A stretch of 64,000 nucleotides of DNA from Glebionis coronaria (lineage: Eukaryota; Streptophyta; Magnoliopsida; Asterales; Asteraceae). Both the position numbers and the translations under genes were made by a program. Positions 1-11,326 of this stretch are shown here, in pieces (the stretch's first letter is position 1; every line of letters starts with the position of its first letter). The stretch is from positions 26,005,394-26,069,393 of the forward strand of contig CM046882.1 of NCBI GenBank assembly GCA_025667525.1. The letters are read 5' to 3'. Below the pieces are notes generated by a model. That model saw nothing but the letters and a program-made list of their open reading frames with translations, had not been told where the DNA came from and did no database searches.

Positions 1-3000
1 CGTGTATGTCACTAATCACATAGGCCGCCTGGCGTGGTCCAACACACCGCAGCCACGGCTGCAAGAAAGAGCGCTTATAAAGGATGCCTTCCCGGAGTTC
101 GAAATATTGTGACTTCCTTTTAACGCGCCTTGCTGCTTTTTCCTCATCTGGGAGTGTTCCACTAGCCAGATAGTTGATGATTGGGGTCATCCACGTAGGT
201 CCCTCTTCTTCAACTATAGCAGTCACTTCCCCTTCCGTGATAGACTTTTCTTTGAGTATTTCCACCAAAACCTGTTTAGACAAGTGAGCGAAGCTTGTGG
301 ACGCGATTTTACTGAGGGCGTCCGCTTTCTTGTTCTCGCCCCTTGGTACCTGCTTGATGGAAAACTTACTGAAAGTTGCGATTAACGTCTTGACTTTTTC
401 CAAATACCTGACCATGTTGTCCTCCTTAGCCACATACCCACCTAGAATATGGTTCGCGACAAGCCGTGAGTCCACGTAGGCCTCAAGGTTGCGAACTCCC
501 ATTCTAGCGGCGATTTTTAAACCCGCAATTAATGCTTCATATTCCGCTTCGTTGTTGGTGGCCGTGAACTCAAAACGGAGGGCGTACGTGAATTCCATAC
601 CTTCTGGATTTGTAAGGATGAGGCCTGCCCCGGATCCGTCTGTGCATGAGGATCCGTCCGTGAATAGCACCCAAGGTTCCGATAGGGCCTCCTCTTGCTT
701 AATGATTGGTTCTTCCTCATCCGGCTTCTCGATCAGGAAATCTGCCAAGATCTGGCCTTTAACAGCCGTCCTTGGTCTGTAAGATATATTATGCCCCCCC
801 AGTAGGATGCTCCACTTTTCTAATCTCCCTGCCACGTCTGGTCTAGATATAACCTGCTTGATTGGCTGATCCGTAATCACGACAATCGGGTGCGCCTGAA
901 AGTACCGGCGCAGCCTCTTTGTAGCAAATACTAGTGCTAGTACCAATTTTTCCATGGGGGAATAGTTCAGCTCCGCTCCTTGTAATGTTCTACTTATAAA
1001 GTAGACCGGGGTCTGTATTGTGTCTCTGTCCGTCATCAGTACCGCGCTTATTGCGCCATGGGTAGCCGAGAGATACATAACAAGCTCCTCCTTTGGGCGG
1101 GGAGCTACCAACATGGGGAGAGATGCGAGATGCTGCTTGAGTTGGCCAAAGGCTTCCTCGGCTTCCTTCGTCCAACGGAAGTCTCCCTTTCTAATACACT
1201 TCTTCAGTGTCTTAAATAGGGGCAGTGACTTCTCTGCGGATTTGGATAGAAATCTATTTAGTCCGGCTAACTTCCCATTCAGGGATTGCACCTCCTTCCG
1301 CGTCTGCGGGGACGGTAGCCGTATCACTGCGTCCGTCTTCTCTGGACAAGGTTTGATGCCGTTTGGGTCAATCAAATATCCCAAGAACATTCCTTCTGTT
1401 GCACCAAACGTACATTTCTTTGGATTTAACTTCATATTAATCCTTCTCAGCGTGTCGAATGTCTCCTGGACATCCCGGAGGAGTGCCTCCTCCGTGTGGC
1501 TTTTTATCACCAAGTCATCAACATATACCTCCAAGTTGCGTCCTATTTGTGATTCGAAAGCTTTATCCACCAACCGCTGATACGTAGCGCCGGCGTTCTT
1601 TAATCCAAACGGCATTTTCGTATAGCAATATACGCCCTGGCTTGTGTGGAACGCAGTTTTTTCTTCATCCTCCTCCGCCATCTGGATTTGGTGATACCCT
1701 TTATATGCATCCAAGAAGCATTTGAAAGGATATCCACACAAAGATTCTACTTTCCAGTCAATTTCTGGAAGCGGGTAACAGTCTTGTGGGCAGGCCTTGT
1801 TCAGGTCCGTGAAATCCACGCACATGCGCCAACTTCCGTCATGTTTCTTGACCATGACTGGATTGGATAACCACTCGTGGTAGTATACCTCGCGCATAAT
1901 GCCTGCATCCACCAGTTTCCGCACTTCCTCCAATATAACTTGGCTTCTTTCGGGCGCCTGGCCGCGCTTCTTTTGCTTGATGGGTTGGTACCCTTGGCGG
2001 ATCTGGAGCTTATGCTCTGCTATCGTACGTGGCACACCCGTCATATGTTTTGGCTCCCATGCGAATATGTCCAGATTTGCACTTAAAAGTGCACACATGG
2101 CCCTTTTGCCGCTATCTGAGAGTGCCCCTCCTATGGATACCTCCTGTTCCGGGTAGTCAGGGTGAATGGCCACCTTCCAATTGGGTGGTGGTGCCCCATC
2201 CTTGGGTGGTACAGGTGGTGCCGGTGTTGTCACGGTGTGACACTCGGATGTCGGCACGACTGTATTATAAATAGTAACGATTCCCCCATCAACTGGGAAC
2301 TTAATCATTCCGTGTGCCGTAGAGGGTACTGCTCGGATAGCCAAAATGCCTGGTCGGCCTATGATTCCATTATAAGGGGAATGTGAACGTATCACCATGA
2401 AGTTCATCCACGTTGTAGTGGAATGTTCCTCATTCCCAATGGTGACAAGCAGGCGCAACTGCCCTATTGGCCAGATAGTATCTCCACTAAAGCCAGTAAG
2501 CGGCGACGTGGCCGGTACTAATTGGCTTCTTATTTCTGGGCATAACTGCACAAAGCAGTGTTCATATAATACCTCTGCTGACGATCCTCCATCCACATAC
2601 ATGCGGCGGACATTGTGCGTTCCAATGCTTATCTCAATAGTGAGAGGCGCATCAACCACGTCACTTGCTGTGATGAGAGGGAATGAGATTTCCTTGCCGC
2701 GGGAAAATTTTTGGCCAATTTTCTGTCTCGTGCGGTGCTGTCTGGATTGGATCATGTATATGGTAGAAGGCTTGTCCTTTTGGGGGTCCTTCTTATCATA
2801 CTTCTTGTTGTTGTCCTTTCCGTCTTTCCAATCCTTAACCAGGTGCTTAAGCTTGCCTGATTTGATTAGCGACTCAATATGCTTCTTCAGCTGGATACAC
2901 TCCTCGGTGCCATGTCCTTTGTCATTATGGAATTCGCAGAAGCGACTTCCCTGCCGACGTTCCGGGGGTGTGGTCATTGGGGGAGGCCTTGGAAAATTCG

Positions 3001-4624
3001 CCCCTTCAGTCAACAAGATCTCCCGGTAGGACATCTTTAGGGGGGTGAACTTGTCGTCTGACCGTCCGCCTTTGCTCTGGCTCTTATAGTCCGAGCCCTT
3101 GTTATTGTTCTGGTTGCCTTGACCACCCGACTGTCTCCGGGACTGGTCATTTGAGCGGTACCCATTTCCTCGGGATGGGTATGCTGCGGCCACCGCTGTC
3201 TCTCCCTCTATGAAATTCCTCACTCTCTCCATGAGGTCATCATATCTTTCTGGACGCTTGTCATTGAGACGCCTGATCAGTTCTCTGTCTGTTATGGCGT
3301 GCATGTAGTCCGAGATTTTCAGGAGCTCTGGCATGGTTCTCGTGCGTGTGCACTCATCATTGAAGCGCTCAGTGAAGGCTTCTGTGGACTCCCCCGGCCG
3401 TTGCTTAACGGTTGCTAATGAAACCGGATCCCTATTATACTTCTTCCTCTGAGTATAATTGTTTTCGAACGCAGTGCGTAGTTCCGTGAAACTATTGATG
3501 CTCCGTGGGGGGAGTGCCTCGAACCAGTCCCGAGCGTTACCAATTAAGGTCGAATTGAACATTTGGCACCATATGGGCATGGGCCATCGCTCAATTTTAG
3601 CCTGAGTATCAAATATTTTGAGGTGATCGACAGGATCACCGGACCCATCATACGTCTTGATACATGCCGGCATGCGACGTTTGGTGTCCTCAGAGTAGTT
3701 CCGTATGCGAAGGGTAAACGGATCTTCCCTAGGATCAGCCCATGGCCGTGTGAGCCTAGGGTCATCCCATGGTTCACACCACGGACGCGAGAGGTCCTCC
3801 GCTTCCGTATCCCTATAGTAGGGGCCACCATAATACTCGTCATTGCTTGGTGGTGGTGGCGTGCGCCTTGGCCGGCGGCGTTTGGGCGGATGGTCATCTG
3901 AGTCCTCCCCAGACGGATCTGGGGACGGCGGTGGTGCCCCGCCTTTCGAGTAGGGACCACTTTTTTGAGACGAGCCAGGAGCCTTCCTTCCTGTGTTCAT
4001 CCTATCCCACACACTTGGGCGGCGTGTGGTTCTGGTCGGCTCTCGGTCTGGCCGCTCGGGTGAGCCATCCGACCTTTCCCCATCTTGAGGTTGCGTTAAT
4101 TCTTGCATGATGCGATCCCCTATGCGTTCAAACACATTCCGGGGTTGAGGGTTTTCCTCAAAGGTTCCCTGCTCCCGAGGCTGAGTCCTCCTTTTTCTCT
4201 TATTTCGGGAAGGAGTGGATGGTCCACTGTCGCCAAAGTTGAGTCGGGCTTGGAGGTTCCTCCCCAGGCTCAATCTTGATGCGATCCCTGGGACGATCCT
4301 TTCAAAATTCTGAGTAAGAACTCGAGTGAGCTCGTCCTCGCTGAGTGGTTGAGCTTCCACTTCTTCCTCCATTAAGGGTCTACGTGGCTCCTTGTTAGGA
4401 GGGGCTGGCGCACTTCCCGGATCGGGGTTGTCCAGGGTTGAAGTGGGCGGGGGTGTCACCGAGATCGTGCTCGTCACCCCTGCGGACTGAAGACCGCTAC
4501 GGTTACCTGGACCGCTTGCGAGGCGGCTAGGTGATTGGTTGGGAATAAGAATCCCTTCCCCTGAGGGCTTCCGATTCCCAGGATTCACGTTCCTGGGGTT
4601 AACTGGCGGATGCCCCTTCGTCAT
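1..4624 (-). CDS. Gag-Pro-Pol polyprotein of the Tat element (C-terminus outside window)
   Basis: One frame runs from ATG (4624-4622) to the left edge without a stop, about 1541 codons. Domains in order: proline- and charge-rich gag with a retrotransposon gag core around residues 300-450; a CX2HX4HX4C zinc motif near residue 560; protease with a DGGSS motif near 675; RT with YVDD near 1033; a first RNase H whose usual first Asp is replaced (YLSAT); then a second RNase H with the NNEAEYEAL signature near 1360. The last visible residues match the linker just before the integrase zinc finger. The start is the first ATG after the primer site, about 43 bases away. RT copies the element RNA and RNase H removes the template. 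No stops or shifts were seen, so this part could encode protein. Confidence 0.9.
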   Translation of the reverse strand, partial: MTKGHPPVNPRNVNPGNRKPSGEGILIPNQSPSRLASGPGNRSGLQSAGVTSTISVTPPPTSTLDNPDPGSAPAPPNKEPRRPLMEEEVEAQPLSEDELTRVLTQNFERIVPGIASRLSLGRNLQARLNFGDSGPSTPSRNKRKRRTQPREQGTFEENPQPRNVFERIGDRIMQELTQPQDGERSDGSPERPDREPTRTTRRPSVWDRMNTGRKAPGSSQKSGPYSKGGAPPPSPDPSGEDSDDHPPKRRRPRRTPPPPSNDEYYGGPYYRDTEAEDLSRPWCEPWDDPRLTRPWADPREDPFTLRIRNYSEDTKRRMPACIKTYDGSGDPVDHLKIFDTQAKIERWPMPIWCQMFNSTLIGNARDWFEALPPRSINSFTELRTAFENNYTQRKKYNRDPVSLATVKQRPGESTEAFTERFNDECTRTRTMPELLKISDYMHAITDRELIRRLNDKRPERYDDLMERVRNFIEGETAVAAAYPSRGNGYRSNDQSRRQSGGQGNQNNNKGSDYKSQSKGGRSDDKFTPLKMSYREILLTEGANFPRPPPMTTPPERRQGSRFCEFHNDKGHGTEECIQLKKHIESLIKSGKLKHLVKDWKDGKDNNKKYDKKDPQKDKPSTIYMIQSRQHRTRQKIGQKFSRGKEISFPLITASDVVDAPLTIEISIGTHNVRRMYVDGGSSAEVLYEHCFVQLCPEIRSQLVPATSPLTGFSGDTIWPIGQLRLLVTIGNEEHSTTTWMNFMVIRSHSPYNGIIGRPGILAIRAVPSTAHGMIKFPVDGGIVTIYNTVVPTSECHTVTTPAPPVPPKDGAPPPNWKVAIHPDYPEQEVSIGGALSDSGKRAMCALLSANLDIFAWEPKHMTGVPRTIAEHKLQIRQGYQPIKQKKRGQAPERSQVILEEVRKLVDAGIMREVYYHEWLSNPVMVKKHDGSWRMCVDFTDLNKACPQDCYPLPEIDWKVESLCGYPFKCFLDAYKGYHQIQMAEEDEEKTAFHTSQGVYCYTKMPFGLKNAGATYQRLVDKAFESQIGRNLEVYVDDLVIKSHTEEALLRDVQETFDTLRRINMKLNPKKCTFGATEGMFLGYLIDPNGIKPCPEKTDAVIRLPSPQTRKEVQSLNGKLAGLNRFLSKSAEKSLPLFKTLKKCIRKGDFRWTKEAEEAFGQLKQHLASLPMLVAPRPKEELVMYLSATHGAISAVLMTDRDTIQTPVYFISRTLQGAELNYSPMEKLVLALVFATKRLRRYFQAHPIVVITDQPIKQVISRPDVAGRLEKWSILLGGHNISYRPRTAVKGQILADFLIEKPDEEEPIIKQEEALSEPWVLFTDGSSCTDGSGAGLILTNPEGMEFTYALRFEFTATNNEAEYEALIAGLKIAARMGVRNLEAYVDSRLVANHILGGYVAKEDNMVRYLEKVKTLIATFSKFSIKQVPRGENKKADALSKIASTSFAHLSKQVLVEILKEKSITEGEVTAIVEEEGPTWMTPIINYLASGTLPDEEKAARRVKRKSQYFELREGILYKRSFLQPWLRCVGPRQAAYVISDIH

Positions 4625-4666
4625 TGAAACAATCGAGATGAGGTTTTGTTCTAGCTTAGTGTTAAG

Positions 4667-4684
4667 GTCCCACGGATGGCGCCA
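4667..4684 (-). other. Primer-binding site of Tat element
   Basis: The minus strand reads TGGCGCCATCCGTGGGAC a few bases after the LTR end. Plant gypsy elements of the Tat and Athila groups commonly use TGGCGCC-type sites that match the 3' end of a host tRNA. The tRNA itself was not identified here. Confidence 0.75.
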
Positions 4685-4932
4685 ACTTGTTGATGCAAAA
4701 GTTGGTTGATCCTTGTTAGACCCGAATTAGGCTTAATTCGGGTTGGCTGGGTACCAGTTCCTGCACCAAGTGAATCTTCTGGTTGGGATCCTGCACACTA
4801 AACAACACGCGTTAGGCTTACCGTGGGAAGGTTTCCCACGATTAGACTCCGGCGTGAGAGTAAGTAATCGATTTAGAGTTATATGTGAGTTTAGAGAGAA
4901 TTGTGATACCTTTGTGGAACCCTTGGGGGTTC

Positions 4933-4941
4933 CTTTTATAG
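4933..4941 (-). promoter_or_regulatory. TATA box in Tat LTR
   Basis: TATAAAAGG on the minus strand, in the 3' half of the LTR and about 310 bases before the gag ATG. Transcription would start around 4905-4910. This is a strong match to the plant TATA consensus in the expected U3/R position. Confidence 0.75.
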
Positions 4942-5132
4942 GCAGTGAAACCCTAGTGGGCTTTCACTGATCCTTCGGCCCCAAGGAAAAGATAAACACC
5001 AGAATTAGAATGATTGTAATCTTCTAATTCTGGTAGTGAATATCCTCCCTTATTGGGGTAAAGATATCCCTAGACAGGATATTATTCTGTCTAACCCTAT
5101 GTCGGCCGTATCGGCCGTACCGGGCCGTGGGC

Positions 5133-5146
5133 CGCACACGTGTGCG
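5133..5146. promoter_or_regulatory. G-box palindrome in Tat LTR U3
   Basis: CGCACACGTGTGCG is a perfect 14-bp palindrome with a CACGTG core, the bZIP/bHLH G-box. It lies about 195 bp upstream of the LTR TATA box in a short GC-rich patch with repeated CGGCCGTA-like units. Placement fits an enhancer of element transcription; the binding factor is unknown. Confidence 0.45.
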
Positions 5147-5636
5147 CGGTTACTGTTTACCCAGGCCCATAAACCTGACTGACATTATCCTACCCATACG
5201 TAATGGGCCGGATACGGGTAGTACCCTTGGGCCGGGTTAATGACCCGGCTGGGGACTATACGTCATCATTTATTATGTTTGTCATTTATACTATGTCTAT
5301 ATCCGTGCACTGAGCGTTTTGCTCAGCCGTTACTTTCCTTTCTATGTCCCAAAACGGCAGGTACCCTAGGAAAGACTCGAGCATTTGGAGGACGTGTATA
5401 GGATGGAAGCTGCTAGAGACTTCTTTTCCTTTTTGCCTTCATATACTTATGCTTGCTTAGTCTTTCATTCATTTCTTTTACTTTCTTATGTTTTGGGCTT
5501 ATGTTTGGGAACCGATGTTTGATTCCGGTTATCCCTATGGTCATGTAATGTTTCAGACATTTATCCTTGTATGCTTTGATGACACGCCATAATTACGCGT
5601 GACATTCCATTTATCAAAATGGGGTGTTACAATAAT

Positions 5637-5927
5637 AGCACTATAATATTGTTTAATAGCATTTATGAGTCCATTTGGAATTAAGTGATGCATATAATTT
5701 AACTAATACTTGGAGCTATTATTACCTCCCAAACAATTAGCGATGTAAGCCATGAATAACTTCCAAGTTGGTAAAAAACCACTTTTCAAAAGAGTTGATT
5801 CAAGTGCTTGATCAGGTTTGTTATTGATCTTTGAGTAACCTATGTTTAACATAGTGGCTTGTATCTCTTCAAACGAAGATCCCTTATCATAATTCAAGCC
5901 TTTCTCTAAATATTTGAACCCACACAA
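5637..5927 (-). pseudogene. Fragment of an unidentified gag-like plant repeat ORF
   Basis: A 74-residue open frame (5927-5703), then a stop, then more in-frame sequence up to the Tat LTR junction. The peptide has a dense run of conserved-looking residues (SGFLPTWKLFMAYI, then CLGG). I recall similar short domains in repeat-derived hypothetical proteins of Asteraceae genomes, where they resemble a retroelement capsid N-terminus. That recollection is not verified. It is truncated by the Tat insertion and may be the last exon of the remnant at 6760-8363. Confidence 0.4.
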
Positions 5928-6759
5928 ACTTCTAAATATACCAACACCAGATTTTATTTCAAAAGATCTATTTTTAATTTTCTTTCATTAGTATAATGTG
6001 ATGTATACCAATACTCACTCAAATATAGTCCATACATTGATGATGTTTAACAGACAAAGGCTTCACTAGTACAACATTTTTTTAAACTGATGATAGGGTT
6101 ATATCAGTCAACGTTTTTTGGGTGACAGATTAGCAATTTGATTGTTTGTTTTAATTTCAATTTCAGATATTTGAAAATTTAAGCTTTATAAAAACTGAGC
6201 TTTTCTATGCTAGCAGATGTATCTGGTTGATTTTTAATAGAATGTATTTGCGTGTCTAATTCCTCTTCTTCAATGACGGATCGTTGCTCGGCAACACCTT
6301 GTTGAACCGTGCATCTAATTGAATTGTTGAACCCAAAAAAGAACGTTATTGAATTAAGCGATATGATTGAAATTCAAAATTATAGACATTTTACTGCAAA
6401 TATACAAAGAAGTACAAAGAAGACTATTTATAAGGTAACCCGGTTAACCCTCATATTTTCAACAGGAATAACTATTTTTTTATCGATATTTGACAAAAAC
6501 AGGATCCGATTCAAAACTGAGTATACAAGTACCCTATACCATCGGAATCATATGTTTCACATATCATAAACACATAAACAAAAGTATCAAAAATACTACC
6601 TAAACCATGGGTTTTCTAATACCATATATAAAAATAAACAACGTCTTTACAATTCACTTTAATTGTTAAAAAACAAAATTAAACTTACCTATGTACTAAT
6701 TTAAACTTTTGCGGATCACCTAAAAATAATATAAAACATTAATACTCAATGTAAAATTC

Positions 6760-8363
6760 ATGAGGCATCATCCTAACATTCAAATCTATTAATGATTTTT
6801 CTTCGCCGTGTTGAAGGTATGTGTTTCTTAGTAACATTGTCAGATTGTTTACGACACTCAGATATTGCATCACCATTACCATCATAAACCTATTATAATG
6901 AGAGAACACAACATAATAAACAACAGTTACATCGTGATTATTTTAATCTACCATTGTCATTAAAAAAACTTCTATACAATATAAAAAAAATTATACAATA
7001 CAAAACTTACATTATTGGGTTTTGATATACAATCATATGATTTAATAATATTTGTATTATCAGCAGTCAAGTCATCATTATTAGTAACATCTTTTCTTTA
7101 GGTAAAGATAACAACCTTTTATAACCTCCTTCATTTAGATTTGCCTTTGTTGATACTACATGAAACATCACATGATTCAACCTAAATCAAATAACAAAAC
7201 TAACAAATATTAATAGCAAATAAACATTAGATTATACAACGGAGTTTCACAACATATAAAACTTACATCAACACTTTTAATTATTGATGCAATGGTTTTT
7301 GTATAATTAACCATCATAAACAACCTTATCATAAACAATAGTTTTAGTAACAACGTTATAATAACCAACCGTATAATAAATAACCGTATCAGAAACGATG
7401 GTATGACAACCAAGCGCATCAAAAACAATATTATCGAAATCAAACATATCATTAACAACTTAAAAATTTTTATATTGACATTTCTTTCATACTAAAAAAT
7501 TTATTACATAAACAACTAATTATATAAAGTCATCATATACACATATAATATACAAAACCAAACTTGTAAAATTCACATACTTCATACAATAATAAAATAA
7601 TTGAAAGAAAACATGTCTTACGACTTTATTCGGATAAAAAACATGCTTAGGAACATATACCTATTACTGTTCAAAGAAAACATATACCTATTACCATATT
7701 AAAAACCAACATCAACAACAGATAACCCTAGGATTACATTTATTATTAATACGTAACATCATTACCTCCTTATAATCAGTATCAAAATCGCCATCATCAT
7801 TCACAAATTTCAAAACCCTCCTCCTTGATGACATATTATTAACTTTTACTAGTTTAGTAAAAAAATTCTTTCCTTTACCTTTTGAAAACTTTGGTGCTGA
7901 TATTTTTTTATATTAAAAAAACATGTTACACTAAGAAAACCAAACATCTACAAATAAAAATGAAATAGTTATTACTATTATAAAAATAAAAATTAATACA
8001 TACAACTTACCTTGTCAGCTTTAGGGTTGTTAGCCTCATAAATCAAACCATCATTATTATCAATATTACAAACACTTACCCGTTTAGACAATAAAGATTT
8101 AACATATTTAACACCACATAAAACATCATCAGATTTAACCTAAAAAAATAAAAATATATAATTATTTATAATATAAAAATGATCATGTTTTTTTTAAAAT
8201 TATAAGTATACCTAATTACCTCATTACTTTTAGATAAACGATCAACCGCTTCGACAGATTTCTTACCGTCACCACCAAAACAGTTCCCAACGGCAACACC
8301 ACCTGATCCTAAATCTTCGCAACTCCACAATCCTAACTCAATCTCTATAGTCATCAAAGCATT
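6760..8363 (-). pseudogene. Decayed multi-exon coding remnant (product unknown)
   Basis: Several exon-like blocks with good splice signals read on the minus strand. Block B, 8363-8220, is 48 codons between a T-rich AG acceptor and GTAATT. Block C, 8139-8011, is 43 codons ending at GTAAGT. Block D, 7896-7766, ends at GTAATG and encodes a basic stretch followed by an acidic one. Block E, 7181-7011, ends at GTAAGT but has stops. A further block near 6900-6790 encodes an Arg/Lys-rich end (STRRRKII). Blocks B and C keep frame. An upstream exon survives at 20113-20018 beyond the Tekay insertion. No domain was recognised. The exon pattern resembles multi-exon transposon genes of dicots, but I cannot name the family. 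Confidence 0.45.
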
Positions 8364-8409
8364 CTGTAAAAACAAATTATTAATCTGGTAACTTTTAAAC
8401 AATAACAAA

Positions 8410-8414
8410 CATAT
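8410..8414 (+). other. Target-site duplication, left (CATAT)
   Basis: CATAT directly precedes the Tekay 5' LTR, and the same five bases follow the 3' LTR at 20018-20022. This marks one intact insertion event. Confidence 0.9.
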
Positions 8415-11216
8415 TGTGACACCCTAGAATCGAGGTCATTAACGATACCCTAAATTACGCTAATTTTTGAAATTTTTATTTAATTATAATTTCTATACTT
8501 ATAAGTATTTTGGTTAAAGCCGAGGTTCGAGGTTATAATTTTTACGTTTGACGTTTTGAGAAGGACGATGACGATTACGATTCCGAGGGATGCCCAATTT
8601 TATATAATTTTTGACGATTTATCGATAATGTAATTTTTCGAGAATTTTATTTACGGTTCGTGTTAAGTTGAGTCGGGTGAGTTTTATAGCCTTCCAAGTA
8701 CATTTAAAGTATCCCAAAAATATTTTGGAGCGTTCGGGAAGATTTCCGACTCCCGTAAAATTTTCAAAATTGACAAATGAGTCAAACCCGCAAAGTTTTG
8801 AGGTCGTTTTCTATTTAAGGACAAAAGAAGCCCAATATTGCACAAAGGTCCCTCCTAACCCATCAAAAGGGCCAAAATGGACAAACACATAAACACACAC
8901 AAAATTTACAAGAAAAAAATCAAACACTCTCCCTCTCTTCTCTCTCAAACCCACGGCAACCCCCACCCACATCAAAAATTCACCAAAAATCATTTTCCAC
9001 TTGATTTTTCAAAAATCTAAGGTTAGACCACACTTAGTTTGGTCATTCCCCACATATTCATGTGCTCAAATCCAACATACATTGATAAAAATTTTTCAAG
9101 ATTTTTCCATATGATCCAAATTTATTTTTGAGGCTAAAAGAGCTAATGCATGTTGATAATTTAGTGTTATGGAAGTATAAACACCATGAAAACCCACCAA
9201 AATTAATTTGGTTGTGGTGATTGGGTCACCCAAACCCCACGGCAAAGGGGGTGTTTGGGGAGCCATGGTGGTTGTTGATTTTGCATGTTATATTTGTGTT
9301 TGGTTTGTTGTTTTAGGATGATTCATATAGGTCTTATTACTTGCATGTCCATTTTCTTTGATTCTTGATATTGAGATTGGTTGATCAATAGGGGTAGGAT
9401 GGAAGTTTGATGTTAGGATATGTTTGGGAAGGCTTAGGATGATGTTTAGTGTTGGTTAGAAGTCTTGGAATCGAGTCTAAGCATGTTTTTGGTATGGTCA
9501 TTTTTAGGCAGAAACATTTGGTCTATTTTATAAAAATTATTTTTGTTCCAGGTCTTGAAAGCTAAATGTAGTGATAGAGGGTTTTCCTAGCTTTAATTTG
9601 GTATAAGGTAGAGCCCGTGACTCAAAACGAGCTAAAAGTTATGACATTTTAAAGATCGGGTACCGGGAGACGAGGACTTTCACAATCCGAATTTGTGCAA
9701 AGTTTTAGTCAAATCCCGAGGGTCACAAGTATAAATTGGTAAATGGTCAAGGGTCAAAATTTGGTCCCTAACCTGTGTAAATGAGTATATATGTTGACTT
9801 AGGTGTCAAGGAAGTCAAAGGTATTTTTCATATAGGTCAAAGTGGTCAAAATTGGTCGAAGCGCAATTTCAGCCCGTAAAATGTAGTCGTGGAAATGAGT
9901 TGCGTAACGGGTCGTAAAAGTGAAAACTTTTGTTGGGCTTAAAAACATGTTATCTACAGGTTATATAGGATTTTTGGAAATTTTGTCAAATTTTATAAGC
10001 ATGGTTTAATAAGGTAAAACAGCCCGTACTTTAGTCGAGTACCGGCGAGAATGGGTAAAAATGGACAACGTAGGTTATAAGAACGAATGGAATAAAATGA
10101 ATGATACTTGTTGTTTTTGTTTTTGGCGTGAGTTATATTTGTCTTAAGTGACTTGTATATATGTATTTTATACAGTACCGTAAGTATTTAAATGAGATTA
10201 CTCATTACGCGTTATTTGTGATAGGTGTTGATTTACCCGGGCATCCGTAACATCGTCAGTGATCACTCCTCGAACTACCGACTACTTAATATCTAAGGTG
10301 TGAATTTATAGTCTCGCTTATATTATTTCAAATTGTTTTACCCGCGAGGGAAATGCATGCTAGTTTTTAAAAAGGAACGTATATCATGAATGATTGTTAG
10401 ACCCGAAAGTTGCCTTAGAAGTTGTGTTGAGTACCAAAGTTGCAAAAGTCCCTAAATTCATGAACTATTAACTATTGTCTTGCCCTCGAGTAGGGGGAAA
10501 TAGCCGCTTATGCAATTTGTAGTACTACGGGGTTAACGACCCAATGCTAGCCGAGAAGCTGTACTTATAGTAAGTTCTGCGGTAGATTATTTTGTATGAG
10601 AAATAAGGTATAATTGCAACTGATGCCTTTAGAAGGGGCACTGGTTTCATCTGAATCATGCCGGTATATTTACGCGGGTGATTGAGTTAACGGATTAGTG
10701 TCATGAGCTTAAACACAATTGTCAGTATCCTGATTATAGTTTGTTTGATCGACAAGACTATAAATGATCACGAATGGTTTTTATTATATATACGTTCAAA
10801 TGGATTGTAAAACCTATGAATTCCACTCAACGTTTTCGTTGACCAAATTTTTGGCATGTGTTTCAGGTAACCGCTGAGGTGTAGGATGGAGCATGCATGG
10901 GATGGATGTTGTGTGTACGGCTTGGTGTCCGCTTGTTTTTCCCTCCTTTTCTACTTAAACAATATTTTTATGTTTAATGTCATGTGGTTGTAAACTGAAG
11001 TTTTTGGGGTTGAGATTCATGGGGACCGAAAACGCTAAACTCTGTGCACTATTTGGGGTTGGAAAAACTGTGGACATGTATTATCTAACAATTTTAAATT
11101 TCAAGTTTTAAGTCGACGTCCTTTTAGCGTCGTTTGATATATCTTGTGTGCAATGAATACTGTGTAGCACCCATTGTTGTAGTTCCGCTGCGCATACCAA
11201 ATGTGGGGGTGTTACA
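8415..11216 (+). repeat. 5' LTR of Tekay-like element (2802 bp)
   Basis: It begins TGTGACACCC and ends GGGTGTTACA, and is almost identical to 17216-20017. A probable TATA box lies at 8812-8820. The long AT-rich part after it holds no coding sequence that I can support. Confidence 0.95.
8812..8820 (+). promoter_or_regulatory. Putative TATA box in Tekay LTR
   Basis: TATTTAAGG followed within about 60 bases by C/A-rich leader-like sequence. The 3' LTR carries the same site at 17613-17621. The motif is weaker than canonical TATATAA but is the best candidate in the 5' third of the LTR, and a related LTR (51851-54861) has TATATAAG at the matching place. Confidence 0.5.
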
Positions 11217-11219
11217 GAT

Positions 11220-11235
11220 TGGTAATCAGAGCCAC
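11220..11235 (+). other. Primer-binding site of Tekay-like element (variant)
   Basis: TGGTAATCAGAGCCAC lies three bases after the LTR. The usual plant site complementary to initiator methionine tRNA is TGGTATCAGAGC; this copy has one extra A. The site is otherwise complete. Confidence 0.8.
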
Positions 11236-11326
11236 GAGTTATAGAGAACTAGGTCGTTTTTGAAAATCCTAAACTATAACTTTTGGTGTCATAAGAAAAG
11301 GGTCCAAGCACACACAACTATCCTGC

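Larger units (their letters stand above)
1..5631 (-). mobile_element. Ty3/gypsy Tat-lineage LTR retrotransposon, 5' part
   Basis: The element reads on the minus strand. It has a 944-bp 5' LTR at 4688-5631, a primer-binding site, and one long gag-pol frame that is still open at base 1, so the integrase end and the other LTR lie outside the window. Two RNase H-like domains in series and a CX2HX4HX4C gag zinc motif are hallmarks of the plant Tat group (Retand/Ogre relatives). The right flank begins ATAAT at 5632-5636, which would be one half of the target-site duplication. The LTR is inserted into an older coding remnant that reads on the same strand. Confidence 0.9.
4688..5631 (-). repeat. 5' LTR of Tat element (944 bp)
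   Basis: Read on the minus strand it begins TGTAACACCCC and ends CATCAACA, giving the TG...CA ends of an LTR. It sits directly against the primer site and gag. It carries a TATA box and, about 200 bp upstream of that, a G-box palindrome. Its partner LTR is outside the window, so insertion age cannot be estimated. Confidence 0.85.

Noticed and set aside
1020..3029. Long plus-strand open frames (for example 186 and 210 codons)
   Set aside because: They lie antisense to the Tat RT, protease and gag coding sequence, which has clear motifs on the minus strand. The plus-strand peptides show no domain.
5927..8408. Separate small genes such as the 80- and 82-codon minus-strand frames
   Set aside because: The 8166-8408 frame runs through a splice donor into intron sequence, and the 7210-7458 frame is low-complexity AT-rich DNA. 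They are better read as parts of a spliced remnant or as noise.
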